From Octadecabacter arcticus 238 (GTDB lineage: Bacteria > Pseudomonadota > Alphaproteobacteria > Rhodobacterales > Rhodobacteraceae), in NCBI RefSeq assembly GCF_000155735.2, contig NC_020908.1, forward strand, positions 62,001 to 126,000: a stretch of DNA of 64,000 nucleotides, written 5' to 3'. A program made the translations under genes and the position numbers. The notes under the pieces are model-generated. The model was given only the letters and a program-made list of their open reading frames with translations. It did no database searches and had not been told where the DNA came from. Below, one piece after another: positions 36,643-45,403 of this stretch; position 1 is the first letter of the stretch; the number at the start of each line of letters is the position of its first letter.

Positions 36643-36801
36643 TCAGTCGGCTGGGTGGTCGTCATAGTCGTCACGCAGGATGCGGGCAGCATCCCCATCA
36701 GGGTCGTCATATTGATCTGACCGAAGCGTCCAAAGGAAACCGACAAGGCCAAGCGCCCCAAGCGTGAGAGAGATCGGAATGAGGTAGGCGAGAACATTCA
36801 T
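36643..36801 (-). CDS. ccoS: cbb3-type oxidase assembly protein CcoS
   Basis: This 52-aa gene is easily missed by length filters. It starts at ATG 36801, two bases beyond the ccoI stop. The product has one N-terminal membrane helix (MNVLAYLIPISLTLGALGLV, then GFLWTLRSDQ) and an acidic tail (YDDPDGDAARILRDDYDDHP), the hallmark of CcoS/FixS. It is needed to insert haem and copper into cbb3 oxidase. It is last in the ccoNOQPGHIS unit. Confidence 0.93.
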   Translation of the reverse strand: MNVLAYLIPISLTLGALGLVGFLWTLRSDQYDDPDGDAARILRDDYDDHPAD

Positions 36802-36802
36802 C

Positions 36803-38989
36803 TTACCGAACCCTCAATGCATTAAGGGAGACGACAATCGAACTCGTCGACATGGCAATCGCAGCCGACAGCGGTGTCGCAAAGCCAAAAAAAGCAAACG
36901 GCACAGCAACCATATTGTAGCAAGCAGCAACGCCAAAATTTTCCAGGATGCGGTGGCGGGCAGACCGTGCGATCCGCAAGGCGTCTTCAATCTTTGATAC
37001 ATCGCTTGAGATCAGGACAATATCTGCAGCAACCCGCGTCGCGTCCAACGCAGATGCGGGCGTGATTGAGACATGCGCCAGTGCCATCGCCGCCGTGTCA
37101 TTCAACCCGTCACCGACCATCAGAACGTGTTTGCCTTTGGCGTTCAGGTCTTCAAGAAATTGCGCTTTTTCTGTCGGCAGGACGCCGGCGCGCCAATCGG
37201 GCAGGCCGATTGCCTCGGCAAATCCCTCTACATTTGATGCGGTGTCGCCGGACAACAGGGTCACAGGCAGACCGCGTTTGCGCAGGTGGGCCAACAGTTG
37301 GTCGACGCCGACCCGCAGTGTATCTTGAAACTCAAAGGTTGTTCGGATGTGGCCATCTATCGCCAGAACGGTGCCGTGTCCTCCACTGCCCGCCCAGTCA
37401 GCCCGCCCTAGCGCGACGCGTTTGCCGTTCCAGCACCCTGCGATTCCATGGCCAGGCAGTTCTTTGATGTTGGTCACTGTGACAGTCGGGAGGACTTGGC
37501 CCCGTGCCGCGTCGACGATGGATCGGCTGCGCGGATGTGCCGACGCGATAGCAAGTGCTGCGGCAAGAGCGAAATCCTGTGGCGCTATATCGGTCGGATT
37601 CAGCAGTGTGGGTTTGCCCACAGTCAGCGTACCGGTCTTGTCAAAGATTACTGTGTCGACTTCGGCCAAACGTTCCAGCGCGGTGGCGTGTTTCACCAAC
37701 AGGCCACGGCGAAACAACGCACCAGAGGCGACCGTGGACACAGCAGGAACAGCTAAACCCAAGGCACAAGGGCAGGTGATGATCAGCGTCGCAACCGCGA
37801 TGTTCAGGGAATAGCGCACATCGCCACCGGACAAGTACATCCACATGACAAAGGCGGCAAACGCCAGCAGATGCACAGCGGGCGCGTAGATCGCGGCTGC
37901 GCGGTCGGCGAGCGAATTGTAGCGCGATTTGGCGTCTTCCGCGACAGAGATCAAATCCGTGAGGGAGTGCAAGAACGTGTCTTTGCCAACGGACGTCACC
38001 CGCACGTCGAGTGGGCCTGTCAGATTGATTTCGCCCGCTCGCACGATGTCATCAGGACGCACAAAGACCGGATCGGACTCGCCTGTTAGAAATGCGCGGT
38101 CAAGTTCGCTTTCGCCACGGATGATCTGTCCGTCAACGGGCATCCGCGCACCGGGTCGGACAAGAACAAGATCGCCAACGCAAAGTTCAGACAGGGACAC
38201 CGTTTGCGGCACGCCGTCCGTCACGCGCAAAGCCGTTGGCGTTTCCAATGCGGCCAGTTCAGTGGCGGCTGACCGCGCCACAGTGCGGGTGCGTTGGTCA
38301 AGATAGCGCCCAGCCAATAGGAAAAACGTCAACGACAAGGCGGCGTCAAAATAGGCGTGATCGCCAGAATGGGCGACTTCAAACAATGACATTCCAGCGG
38401 CCAGCACAATAGCGAGGGAAATTGGCACATCCATATTGAGCCGCGCAACACGCAAGGCCCGCCACGCGTTCACGTAGAACGGCTGGGCGGCAAAGATGAT
38501 CGTTGGCAATGCGATGGCGGCAGAAATCCAGTGAAACAGATCGCGGGTGACATCGCTGGCGCCAGACCAGACCGCAACCGACAGCAGCATGACATTCATC
38601 ATTGCAAAGCCTGCAACGCCAAGGCGCATCAACAGATCGCGCGCGGCGCGGTCGGACCGGTCCGCAGATAATGTGGCTTGGTCCAGCGGTTGCGCGTCAT
38701 AGCCCAATGCCGCCAACGCATTCGTCAGCACCACGTCATCAATGTCGGGTTTTACATAGATGGTCGCGCGTTTTCGGGTCAGGTTTACACGCACATCCGA
38801 CACGCCTGGCAGGGCTATCAAGCCACGCTCAACGACCGAAATGCAGGCCGCACAATTGATCGTAGGCAGGGACAGCGCGACTTCGCGGTCCCCATGCTGT
38901 GCAGCATTGCCCGCCCGCTGGGTCGCCAGCGCTGTGGCGTCGCATCCGGGGCAGGCGGACAGTCCAATATGGGTGTCCGTGACTGTCAT
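36803..38989 (-). CDS. ccoI: Copper-transporting P-type ATPase CcoI (FixI)
   Basis: CcoI moves copper across the inner membrane for the CuB centre of cbb3 oxidase. The 728-aa product starts at ATG 38989, overlapping the ccoH stop as ATGA; a longer frame to 39064 is unlikely. Domains in order are a Cys-rich N-terminus (ACPGCD), an HMA domain with INCAACISVVERGL, eight membrane helices, the actuator motif LTGESDPV, the ion-path motif TCPCALGLAVP, the phosphorylation site DKTGTLTVG, and the hinge MVGDGLNDTAAM. All are intact. Confidence 0.96.
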   Translation of the reverse strand: MTVTDTHIGLSACPGCDATALATQRAGNAAQHGDREVALSLPTINCAACISVVERGLIALPGVSDVRVNLTRKRATIYVKPDIDDVVLTNALAALGYDAQPLDQATLSADRSDRAARDLLMRLGVAGFAMMNVMLLSVAVWSGASDVTRDLFHWISAAIALPTIIFAAQPFYVNAWRALRVARLNMDVPISLAIVLAAGMSLFEVAHSGDHAYFDAALSLTFFLLAGRYLDQRTRTVARSAATELAALETPTALRVTDGVPQTVSLSELCVGDLVLVRPGARMPVDGQIIRGESELDRAFLTGESDPVFVRPDDIVRAGEINLTGPLDVRVTSVGKDTFLHSLTDLISVAEDAKSRYNSLADRAAAIYAPAVHLLAFAAFVMWMYLSGGDVRYSLNIAVATLIITCPCALGLAVPAVSTVASGALFRRGLLVKHATALERLAEVDTVIFDKTGTLTVGKPTLLNPTDIAPQDFALAAALAIASAHPRSRSIVDAARGQVLPTVTVTNIKELPGHGIAGCWNGKRVALGRADWAGSGGHGTVLAIDGHIRTTFEFQDTLRVGVDQLLAHLRKRGLPVTLLSGDTASNVEGFAEAIGLPDWRAGVLPTEKAQFLEDLNAKGKHVLMVGDGLNDTAAMALAHVSITPASALDATRVAADIVLISSDVSKIEDALRIARSARHRILENFGVAACYNMVAVPFAFFGFATPLSAAIAMSTSSIVVSLNALRVR

Positions 38990-39438
38990 CTCTGGACCAA
39001 CACCACCACGCGTTGCCGAAAGGCTGTGCCGTCTTGCGCGGTGGCTTCCATGCGCAGCTTCCAATTGCCCGGTGCGGTGGTCACCGGTGCCACGTATTTG
39101 GTTCCGGTGAACACGAAATCGGGGCTCTGATCGTCGCGCACGTTGGTGGCGCGCCCGAATATGGCATCAAGGTCCGCAACCTCAACAGGGCGACCATCTG
39201 TGTCGGTAATATTGAGGTGAAGCTCTTCGCCAGACACATCCGCCGAAACGGTCCAGCCGAGCGCCAATTGCGCCTTGCGATCTGCGTCAAAATTCTGGCT
39301 GGCGACATATGCGTTTTTAACTTCCAATCCAGGAAAGGTCGCGATTGCTGAATATGCCAGAAACAGATTGACCGAAAGGATCACGCCAAATGCGCCTGCC
39401 ATCCCGAAAAATACTTTGCGCCCTGTAAGCGGTGCCAT
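38986..39438 (-). CDS. ccoH: cbb3 oxidase assembly protein CcoH (FixH)
   Basis: The 150-aa membrane-anchored protein has one N-terminal helix (FFGMAGAFGVILSVNLFLAYSA) and a periplasmic FixH domain (GLEVKNAYVASQNFD near residue 33, then a beta-rich part with TGTKYVAPVTTAPGNWKLRMEA). It stabilises cbb3 assembly intermediates. It sits three bases after ccoG and overlaps ccoI. Confidence 0.93.
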   Translation of the reverse strand: MAPLTGRKVFFGMAGAFGVILSVNLFLAYSAIATFPGLEVKNAYVASQNFDADRKAQLALGWTVSADVSGEELHLNITDTDGRPVEVADLDAIFGRATNVRDDQSPDFVFTGTKYVAPVTTAPGNWKLRMEATAQDGTAFRQRVVVLVQR

Positions 39439-40853
39439 GATTTAGGTTCCCCCTGTGCCGTTGAAATAGGTGTCATCGTGGGCGCGGTCATCGTTGATTG
39501 TGTCCACAACCCAGAACCGCATTGCCGTACGAACAACGGTTGACGCGGGGGTTTGCGCCGCGGCGCTGACAAAGACCCGCACAAGATAGGTTGAATCGGC
39601 TGGCACATTCACGACGTCATCACCGCTGGCTTGTCCCTGAACATCAATTTGAAGCGCGGCGTCTGATGTAACCGACAATTCAAACGGCCGCGTTTCACCG
39701 TGTTTGTTGCGCAGGCGGATTTCGTAGACATTGCGGATCGTGCCATCAGACAGCACGACATAAGTCGGGTTGCGCACCGCAGCGACGGTCATGTCGATGT
39801 CGGACTGGATGAACAAAGCCACCACCAAGCCCAGTCCGACAATGGACCACAAGCTTGAATAAATCAGCGTGCGCGGGCGCAGGATATGCTGCCAAACGCG
39901 CTTCGTCGGCTGGCCTTTTCGTTCCGCGTCTTCATCATCAAGTGACAGGTAATCAACAAGCCCGCGTGGTTTGCCGATCTTGGTTATGATGTCGTCGCAG
40001 GCATCAATGCACAGCCCGCATGTGATGCATTCCATTTGTTGGCCGTCGCGGATGTCGATGCCGACAGGGCAGACGTTGACGCAGGCCATGCAGTCGATGC
40101 AATCGCCTTGCGGGGTCTCTTTGGTGATCGCGTCGGAATGTTTGCGTGGTTCACCGCGCCATGAACGATAACCGATGGTGATCGTGTCTTCGTCCATCAT
40201 CGCGGCTTGGATGCGTGGCCACGGACAGGCATAGATGCAAATCTGTTCGCGCGCGATCCCGCCGAAGAACACGGTGGAAACGGTCAGAAATGCCATGGTC
40301 GTATAGGCCACCGGATGTGCGGTTCCGTTGATCAGGTTCACCAAAAGCGTCGGCGCATCGGTGAAATAGAACACCCACGCGCCACCTGTGGCCAATCCGA
40401 TCAACAGCCAAACGGCGAATTTCGTCAATCGCAACCTGAGTTTGCGTACGTCCCATTTTGCATTCCAAAGACGGACGCGGGCGTTGCGGTCGCCTTCAAT
40501 CCAGCGTTCCGTGGCGATGAACAGGTCCGTCCAGACGGTTTGTGGACAGGTATAACCACACCAAACGCGGCCCATGGCAGAGGTGAACAAGAAAAGGCCA
40601 AGGCCCGCCATGATCAGTAATCCGGCAATGAAATAGAATTCATGGGGCCAGATTTCAATCCAGAAAAAGAAAAACCGCCGACTGGCAAGATCAACCAGAA
40701 CCGCCTGATCAGGCAGTTCCGCGCCGCGGTCCCACCTAATCCATGGCGTTAGATAATAGGTAAACACCAAGGGAACCCCCTCTGTTTAGGGCAGATCTGA
40801 TCTGTGATTATTGCGCGAAGCTGGCGATTTGCTAGCGCAATTTGAGGGATTTG

Positions 40854-41198
40854 ATGATGGGCAAGCAGCAGCGAGGTCGCGGCACCAAATACGATGATGT
40901 GTTCAAGCGTCAGCTTGTGGCGGAAAGCCATGCGGATGGCGTGAGCGTTTCGATGGTATCAAAGCGACATGGGGTGACGACGAGTCGGATATACGCGTGG
41001 CGGAATGATCCCTTGTTTCAAGAACAACCAGCCACGCCCACTGAGTTTATGCCTGTTGAGGCACTTGAGGGGACTACGGCATCGCGATCTCCCGGTCCTA
41101 AAATAGAAATCACGCTTGAGAACGGTCGCAAACTGAGTGTGAGAGATGATGTTGATGCTGGCTTTGTGCTGGAACTAGCGCGAGGACTTGCAGCATGA
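40854..41198 (+). CDS. tnpA: IS66 accessory protein TnpA
   Basis: The product of about 114 aa (starting at ATG 40854; a TTG at 40842 is possible) has an HTH of the IS66/IS3 OrfA type ([37 protein letters not shown]). It overlaps tnpB as ATGA. In IS66, TnpA and TnpB are both needed with TnpC for efficient transposition. Confidence 0.93.
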   Translation: MMGKQQRGRGTKYDDVFKRQLVAESHADGVSVSMVSKRHGVTTSRIYAWRNDPLFQEQPATPTEFMPVEALEGTTASRSPGPKIEITLENGRKLSVRDDVDAGFVLELARGLAA

Positions 41199-41542
41199 TC
41201 CCTGTGCTGGGGGATGCAAAAATCTGGCTTGCGGCAGGTGTCACGGATATGCGGCGCGGGTTCAACGGGCTGGCTGCGCAAACAGAGCAAGTTCTGGCGG
41301 GTGATCCTTACGCGGGGCATCTGTTTTTGTTCCGAGGTCGTCGTGGGGATCAGATCAAGATGATCTGGTGGGATGGTCAGGGCGCATGCCTCTTCACCAA
41401 ACGCCTTGAGCGAGGTCGGTTTGTGTGGCCCTCAGCGCGCGAGGGCAAGATCAAACTGAGCCACGCGCAGTTGGCGATGCTGATGGAGGGGATTGATTGG
41501 CGCATTCTTAAGAAAACATGGCGACCTTCAATGATTGGATAG
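41195..41542 (+). CDS. tnpB: IS66 accessory protein TnpB (Orf2 family)
   Basis: The 115-aa protein matches the IS66 Orf2 family closely: [40 protein letters not shown] and [17 protein letters not shown]. Its exact role in transposition is unknown. It is coupled to tnpA by ATGA overlap. Confidence 0.95.
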   Translation: MIPVLGDAKIWLAAGVTDMRRGFNGLAAQTEQVLAGDPYAGHLFLFRGRRGDQIKMIWWDGQGACLFTKRLERGRFVWPSAREGKIKLSHAQLAMLMEGIDWRILKKTWRPSMIG

Positions 41543-41653
41543 GCTCATATTTTGTTGCTGTATTTGTCTTTGTGGGATTCCCATAAAGCCCCAATCCTGG
41601 TACAAAATGATATGAGTTAGATCCCTCCAAATCTGGCTAATCTGCCCCCTGAA

Positions 41654-43312
41654 GTGCAGGCGCTGTTCGCCGCGCAGACCGCAGAATTGGACCGTAAGGA
41701 TGCAGAAATGTTGGGCCAATCGCTGAGCCATGCGGCTGCACAAAAGCGCCTCAAGGCTGAGATGGCATCAGTGGACGCCGCTCTGAGTGCCGAGCGCTCC
41801 GCTCATGCGCGTGCCATCCAGAACCGAGACACCATCATCGCCGATCTGCGCCTGCAACTTCACGGTCACAAAAAACACCGTTTTGGCTCAAAGTCAGAAA
41901 GCAGCGCACAACTGACGCTGGAGTTGATCCTTGAAGAGATGGAAATCGAACAAGCCGCTGAGACGGATGATGAGGATGCGTCCTCTGACGCAGAAGCCAA
42001 GCCGCCCCGCACGCCGCGCAAGCGCAAACCCTTTCCGAAAAACCTCAAGCGGGTTCAGACGACCATCACCCCCAGTGACGCTTGCACCGATTGCGGCGGC
42101 AGCTTCAAAGTGCTTGGAACGGATGTGATGGAAGAATTGGAATATGTCCCGGGCCATTACATCGTGAACCAAATAGGCCGCCCGCGTCTGGCTTGCACCT
42201 GTTGTGAGAAGGTCGTCCAGGCCGAGATGCCAAGCCGCCCCATTCCAAAGAGCTTTGTGGGGCCCGCGCTGATGGCCCACATCTTGTGCTGCAAATACGG
42301 CTATCACCTGCCGCTGTATCGCCAGAGTCAGATGTTTGCCAATGAAGGCATAGATCTGAGTGGTTCGCTCATGGCGGGTTGGGTCGGTAAATGCACCAAA
42401 CTGCTGGAGCGCGTCTCAGATGCAATCCGCGATCACGTCTTTGAGGCGCAGGCCATCTTCATGGATGATACCACGGTCAAGCTGCTCCAGAAGGGCAAGG
42501 GTCGTGGCAAGAATAAGACCAAAACGGCGCGACTGTGGGTCTATGCCCGAAAAGAAAATACTTGGGCCAGCGGAGTACCACCTGCGGTGTGGTACCAATT
42601 CTCCACCAGTCGAGGGGCTGAACATCCCAGTCAGCATCTGGCTACCTATGAAGGCTTTGCCCATGCGGACGCCTATGCTGGGTATAATGACGCGTACCGA
42701 ACGGGACGCATCAAAGAGATGGCCTGTATCGCGCATGTGCGACGTGAGATCTTTGATCTTTATGAAAGCACAAAGCTGCCTGTAGCTGGCGAAGCTGTGC
42801 TGCGGATTAAAAAGCTCTATGATGTTGAGACACAAGCGCGGTTCCTGCCAGCATCTGAACGCGTGGCCCTGCGTCAGGAATACGCCAAACCGATCTTTGA
42901 CGACCTAGAGGTCTGGCTTAAAGAGCAACTGGGTAAAATCTCCAGCAAGACGCCGCTGGCCAAGGCGATCAAATATGCGCTTGCCCGCCTGCCCAAGGCA
43001 CGTCCCTATCTCGATCACGGCTTTCTTGAGTCGGACAACAACACAGCTGAGAACGCAGTGCACCCTGTGGCCGTTGGCCGTAAAAACTATCTCTTCATGG
43101 GATCAGAAGCAGGCGGTAAATCTGCCGCCATCGCCTATACCCTCATTGAGACAGCCAAGATGAACAAGGTAAATCCCGAAGCCTGGCTTGCTTGGGTGCT
43201 GGAACGCATCCAGGACCATCCAGCAAACCGTATAAACGATCTCATGCCGTGGGCCTATCAGGACATGATCAACGCTAAAACCGCCGAGGCCGAGGCAAAA
43301 GGCGCTGCTTGA
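41654..43312 (+). CDS. tnpC: IS66 transposase TnpC
   Basis: The 552-aa transposase has a coiled N-terminus, a zinc-finger-like part (CTDCGGSFKVLG ... LACTCCEKV) and the DDE_Tnp_IS66 domain: AIFMDDTTVKLL, FAHADAYAGYND and DNNTAENAVHPVA, then GSEAGGKSAAIAYTLIETAKMNKVNP. The likely original start is ATG 41612, where the frame reads M-S-stop-IPPNLANLPPEV. A TAG at 41618-41620 replaces the expected codon 3, leaving GTG 41654 as the next start. The shortened form loses about 14 residues and may still work. Confidence 0.92.
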   Translation: MQALFAAQTAELDRKDAEMLGQSLSHAAAQKRLKAEMASVDAALSAERSAHARAIQNRDTIIADLRLQLHGHKKHRFGSKSESSAQLTLELILEEMEIEQAAETDDEDASSDAEAKPPRTPRKRKPFPKNLKRVQTTITPSDACTDCGGSFKVLGTDVMEELEYVPGHYIVNQIGRPRLACTCCEKVVQAEMPSRPIPKSFVGPALMAHILCCKYGYHLPLYRQSQMFANEGIDLSGSLMAGWVGKCTKLLERVSDAIRDHVFEAQAIFMDDTTVKLLQKGKGRGKNKTKTARLWVYARKENTWASGVPPAVWYQFSTSRGAEHPSQHLATYEGFAHADAYAGYNDAYRTGRIKEMACIAHVRREIFDLYESTKLPVAGEAVLRIKKLYDVETQARFLPASERVALRQEYAKPIFDDLEVWLKEQLGKISSKTPLAKAIKYALARLPKARPYLDHGFLESDNNTAENAVHPVAVGRKNYLFMGSEAGGKSAAIAYTLIETAKMNKVNPEAWLAWVLERIQDHPANRINDLMPWAYQDMINAKTAEAEAKGAA

Positions 43313-43573
43313 TCAAGGCCGTGCTGATAATTATGTCTCCGCGGCCCCTAGCTCATCATAAAATCCAAACCCATTACGCCGGCCAAATAACAGCTTCGCA
43401 CAAGAATCCCAGATCAAACCGGGCCCAAACAAGGGGGTTCCCTTGGTGTTTACGATAATAGACGCCCAGCGTCAGGATCATAATGCCCCATTTAAGGGAG
43501 CGGAATTTACCCTTCACCTTGCGCGGAAAGAAAGGCTCGCGTTTCGCATAAAGTGGCTTGTGGTCGGTGGACG

Positions 43574-44461
43574 TCACTGCGCGCTGCCAAGTTGATGAAC
43601 GTAAGTGGCAACGGCATTTATTTCAGCAAGACTAAGGCCGCTCGCACCACGGAATTCTTCGGACCACGCTGGCATAGCGCCAAAGCGGGCATTCTGAATG
43701 GTCGTGCGGATCGTGTCCGCGTCGCCGCCATATAGCCAGATTGCATCGCTCAGGTTTGGCGCGCCGATCTCTTGCAGTCCGGTCCCTGCATCACCGTGAC
43801 ACGCCGCACAGTTATCAAGGAACAGCGTCGACCCAACCCCTGCCAGAACTGCTTCATGGTCTTGACCCGAAATTGAAAGGACGTGCTGAACGATCGCGTC
43901 AATCTCGTCATTCGTGAGGATTTCGTCGGCGCCAAAAGCGGGCATCTGGGAATAGCGGCTGTCCATTGACTGTTCGTTCCGGATGCCGTGGGTGACTGTG
44001 TAAGCAATTTGTTCGATATCGCCGCCCCACAACCAGTCATCGTCAAGCAGGTTTGGATAACCACCAGCCTGTACGCCAGCAGCACCACGTCCGTGGCACT
44101 GCGAGCAGTTCGCCGCAAAAATGGACCCGCCCGCGTTAACTGCAAAGGTGTGCAATTCCGCGTCGTCGCGGATCGCCGTCAGGTCCGCCGTAGCCAGCCG
44201 TGCCAGAATTTCGGCGTTTGATGCATCCACGCGGGCAATGTCTTCGGCAACTTCACCTCGTGTCGAATAGCCCAACAGACCTGTCGTCGCGCCATTGATC
44301 ATCGGCCAAGCAGGGTAGGCGATTGTATAGCCCACAGCCCAGATGATCGTCAGATAGAAAACCCAGACCCACCAACGTGGCATTGGACTGTCGAGTTCTT
44401 CGATGCCGTCCCAAACGTGACCTGTGGTTTCAACGTCGTCTTTTTTGTCTGGCTTATTCAT
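43574..44461 (-). CDS. ccoP: cbb3 cytochrome c oxidase subunit III (dihaem)
   Basis: CcoP passes electrons from cytochrome c to the oxidase core. The 295-aa protein has an N-terminal membrane helix (WVWVFYLTIIWAVGYTIAYPAWP) and two periplasmic haem-c sites, CSQCH (Cys119-His123) and CAACH (Cys218-His222), with methionines for axial ligation in SQMPAFG and GAMPAW. It overlaps ccoQ and ccoG by four bases each. It is intact. Confidence 0.97.
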   Translation of the reverse strand: MNKPDKKDDVETTGHVWDGIEELDSPMPRWWVWVFYLTIIWAVGYTIAYPAWPMINGATTGLLGYSTRGEVAEDIARVDASNAEILARLATADLTAIRDDAELHTFAVNAGGSIFAANCSQCHGRGAAGVQAGGYPNLLDDDWLWGGDIEQIAYTVTHGIRNEQSMDSRYSQMPAFGADEILTNDEIDAIVQHVLSISGQDHEAVLAGVGSTLFLDNCAACHGDAGTGLQEIGAPNLSDAIWLYGGDADTIRTTIQNARFGAMPAWSEEFRGASGLSLAEINAVATYVHQLGSAQ

Positions 44462-44655
44462 TTTTGACCCTCCGGACCTTTGGTGGTGTCGATGATTGGA
44501 CCGTCTTCGTTGCGGAATATGACATCTGCGGCGTCAGCGTGCAGATCGCGTGATCCGGGTCGGAAGGCCCAAAGCCAAACGCCCACAAGGAAGATGAACA
44601 GCGCCAGCAGCGCCCAGCTGTCGGCGAGTTCGCGAAGGAATGAATAGGTGTCCAT
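44458..44655 (-). CDS. ccoQ: cbb3 oxidase subunit CcoQ (FixQ)
   Basis: The 65-aa single-helix protein (WALLALFIFLVGVWLWAF) has a short charged tail (RPGSRDLHADAADVIF). It stabilises the cbb3 complex. It lies between ccoO and ccoP and overlaps ccoP as ATGA. Confidence 0.94.
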   Translation of the reverse strand: MDTYSFLRELADSWALLALFIFLVGVWLWAFRPGSRDLHADAADVIFRNEDGPIIDTTKGPEGQK

Positions 44656-44666
44656 GTGCTGTCCTC

Positions 44667-45392
44667 CTAGCGGCTTGCGTCGGGCGTGAAGGTCGAAAAG
44701 TCGACCAGCGTGCCCAGCATTTGAAGGTATGCGACCAGCGCATCCATTTCGGAAATTCCATCACTGCTATCGAAGTTGCGGACCTGTGCGCCGGGGTAAC
44801 GTTCTACCAGTGCATCCCAGTCGCTGTACTGGTCGGCTTGAGCGATGAAATCTGCCTGCGCATTTTCGATCATGTCGTCCGTGTAGGGGATGCCGACAAA
44901 CGCATGGGTCCTGACCAGATCTTCGATGTGATCGGGTTCGATAAAACGGTTCATCAAGAACGAATAGGGTGGCATAATCGATTCCGGCACAACTGATTGT
45001 GGATCACTGAGGTGATCAATGTGCCACGCGTCCGAGTACCGCCCGCCAACGCGAGCAAGGTCCGGCCCTGTCCACTTGGACCCCCATTGAAATGGGTGGT
45101 CATACATGGATTCCGCCGCGAGCGAATAGTGGCCATACCGTTCGACTTCGTCCCGTATCGGGCGGATCATCTGACTGTGGCAGACGTAGCAGCCTTCGCG
45201 CACGTAAATGTCCCGCCCCGCCAGTTCCAGCGGGGAATACGGGCGCATGCCCTCGACCTCCTCGATTGTGTTTTCAAGATAGAACAGCGGCACTATTTCA
45301 ACGATGCCGCCAACGGCGACAACCAACAGGCTGCCGACCAAGAGGAGCGATGCGTTCTTTTCGATGACCTTATGGCGATCAAGAATTCCCAT
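44667..45392 (-). CDS. ccoO: cbb3 cytochrome c oxidase subunit II (monohaem)
   Basis: The 241-aa protein has an N-terminal anchor helix ([24 protein letters not shown]) and one haem-c site, [14 protein letters not shown] (Cys68, Cys71, His72). The distal Met ligand is likely in [10 protein letters not shown]. It is intact and lies eleven bases after the ccoN reading frame. Confidence 0.97.
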   Translation of the reverse strand: MGILDRHKVIEKNASLLLVGSLLVVAVGGIVEIVPLFYLENTIEEVEGMRPYSPLELAGRDIYVREGCYVCHSQMIRPIRDEVERYGHYSLAAESMYDHPFQWGSKWTGPDLARVGGRYSDAWHIDHLSDPQSVVPESIMPPYSFLMNRFIEPDHIEDLVRTHAFVGIPYTDDMIENAQADFIAQADQYSDWDALVERYPGAQVRNFDSSDGISEMDALVAYLQMLGTLVDFSTFTPDASR

Positions 45393-45403
45393 AATCAGCC
45401 TCC

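Larger units (their letters stand above)
40760..43453 (+). mobile_element. Complete IS66-family element inserted in ccoG
   Basis: This 2694-bp element has long inverted ends (GTAAACACCAAGGGAACCCC on the left, its complement on the right ending at 43453). Perfect 8-bp target repeats GATAATAG lie at 40752-40759 and 43454-43461. It carries tnpA, tnpB and tnpC in order on the plus strand, opposite to the cco operon, so it should block read-through into ccoHIS unless an internal promoter serves them. Confidence 0.96.
39442..43577 (-). pseudogene. ccoG: cbb3 oxidase accessory protein CcoG (FixG/RdxA), split by IS66
   Basis: CcoG is a membrane ferredoxin-like protein involved in copper handling for cbb3 oxidase. 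The N-terminus lies at 43577-43454 (MTSTDHKPLYAKREPFFPRK... to LTLGVYY) and the rest at 40751-39442 (LTPWIRWDRGAELPDQ onwards). The rest contains membrane helices, VWCGYTCPQTVW, and two 4Fe-4S clusters (CIDCMACVNVCPVG and CITCGLCIDAC). Removing 40752-43453 leaves 1434 bases, a clean 477-aa frame. The start overlaps the ccoP stop as ATGA. As found, translation stops inside the element after about 66 residues. Confidence 0.95.
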
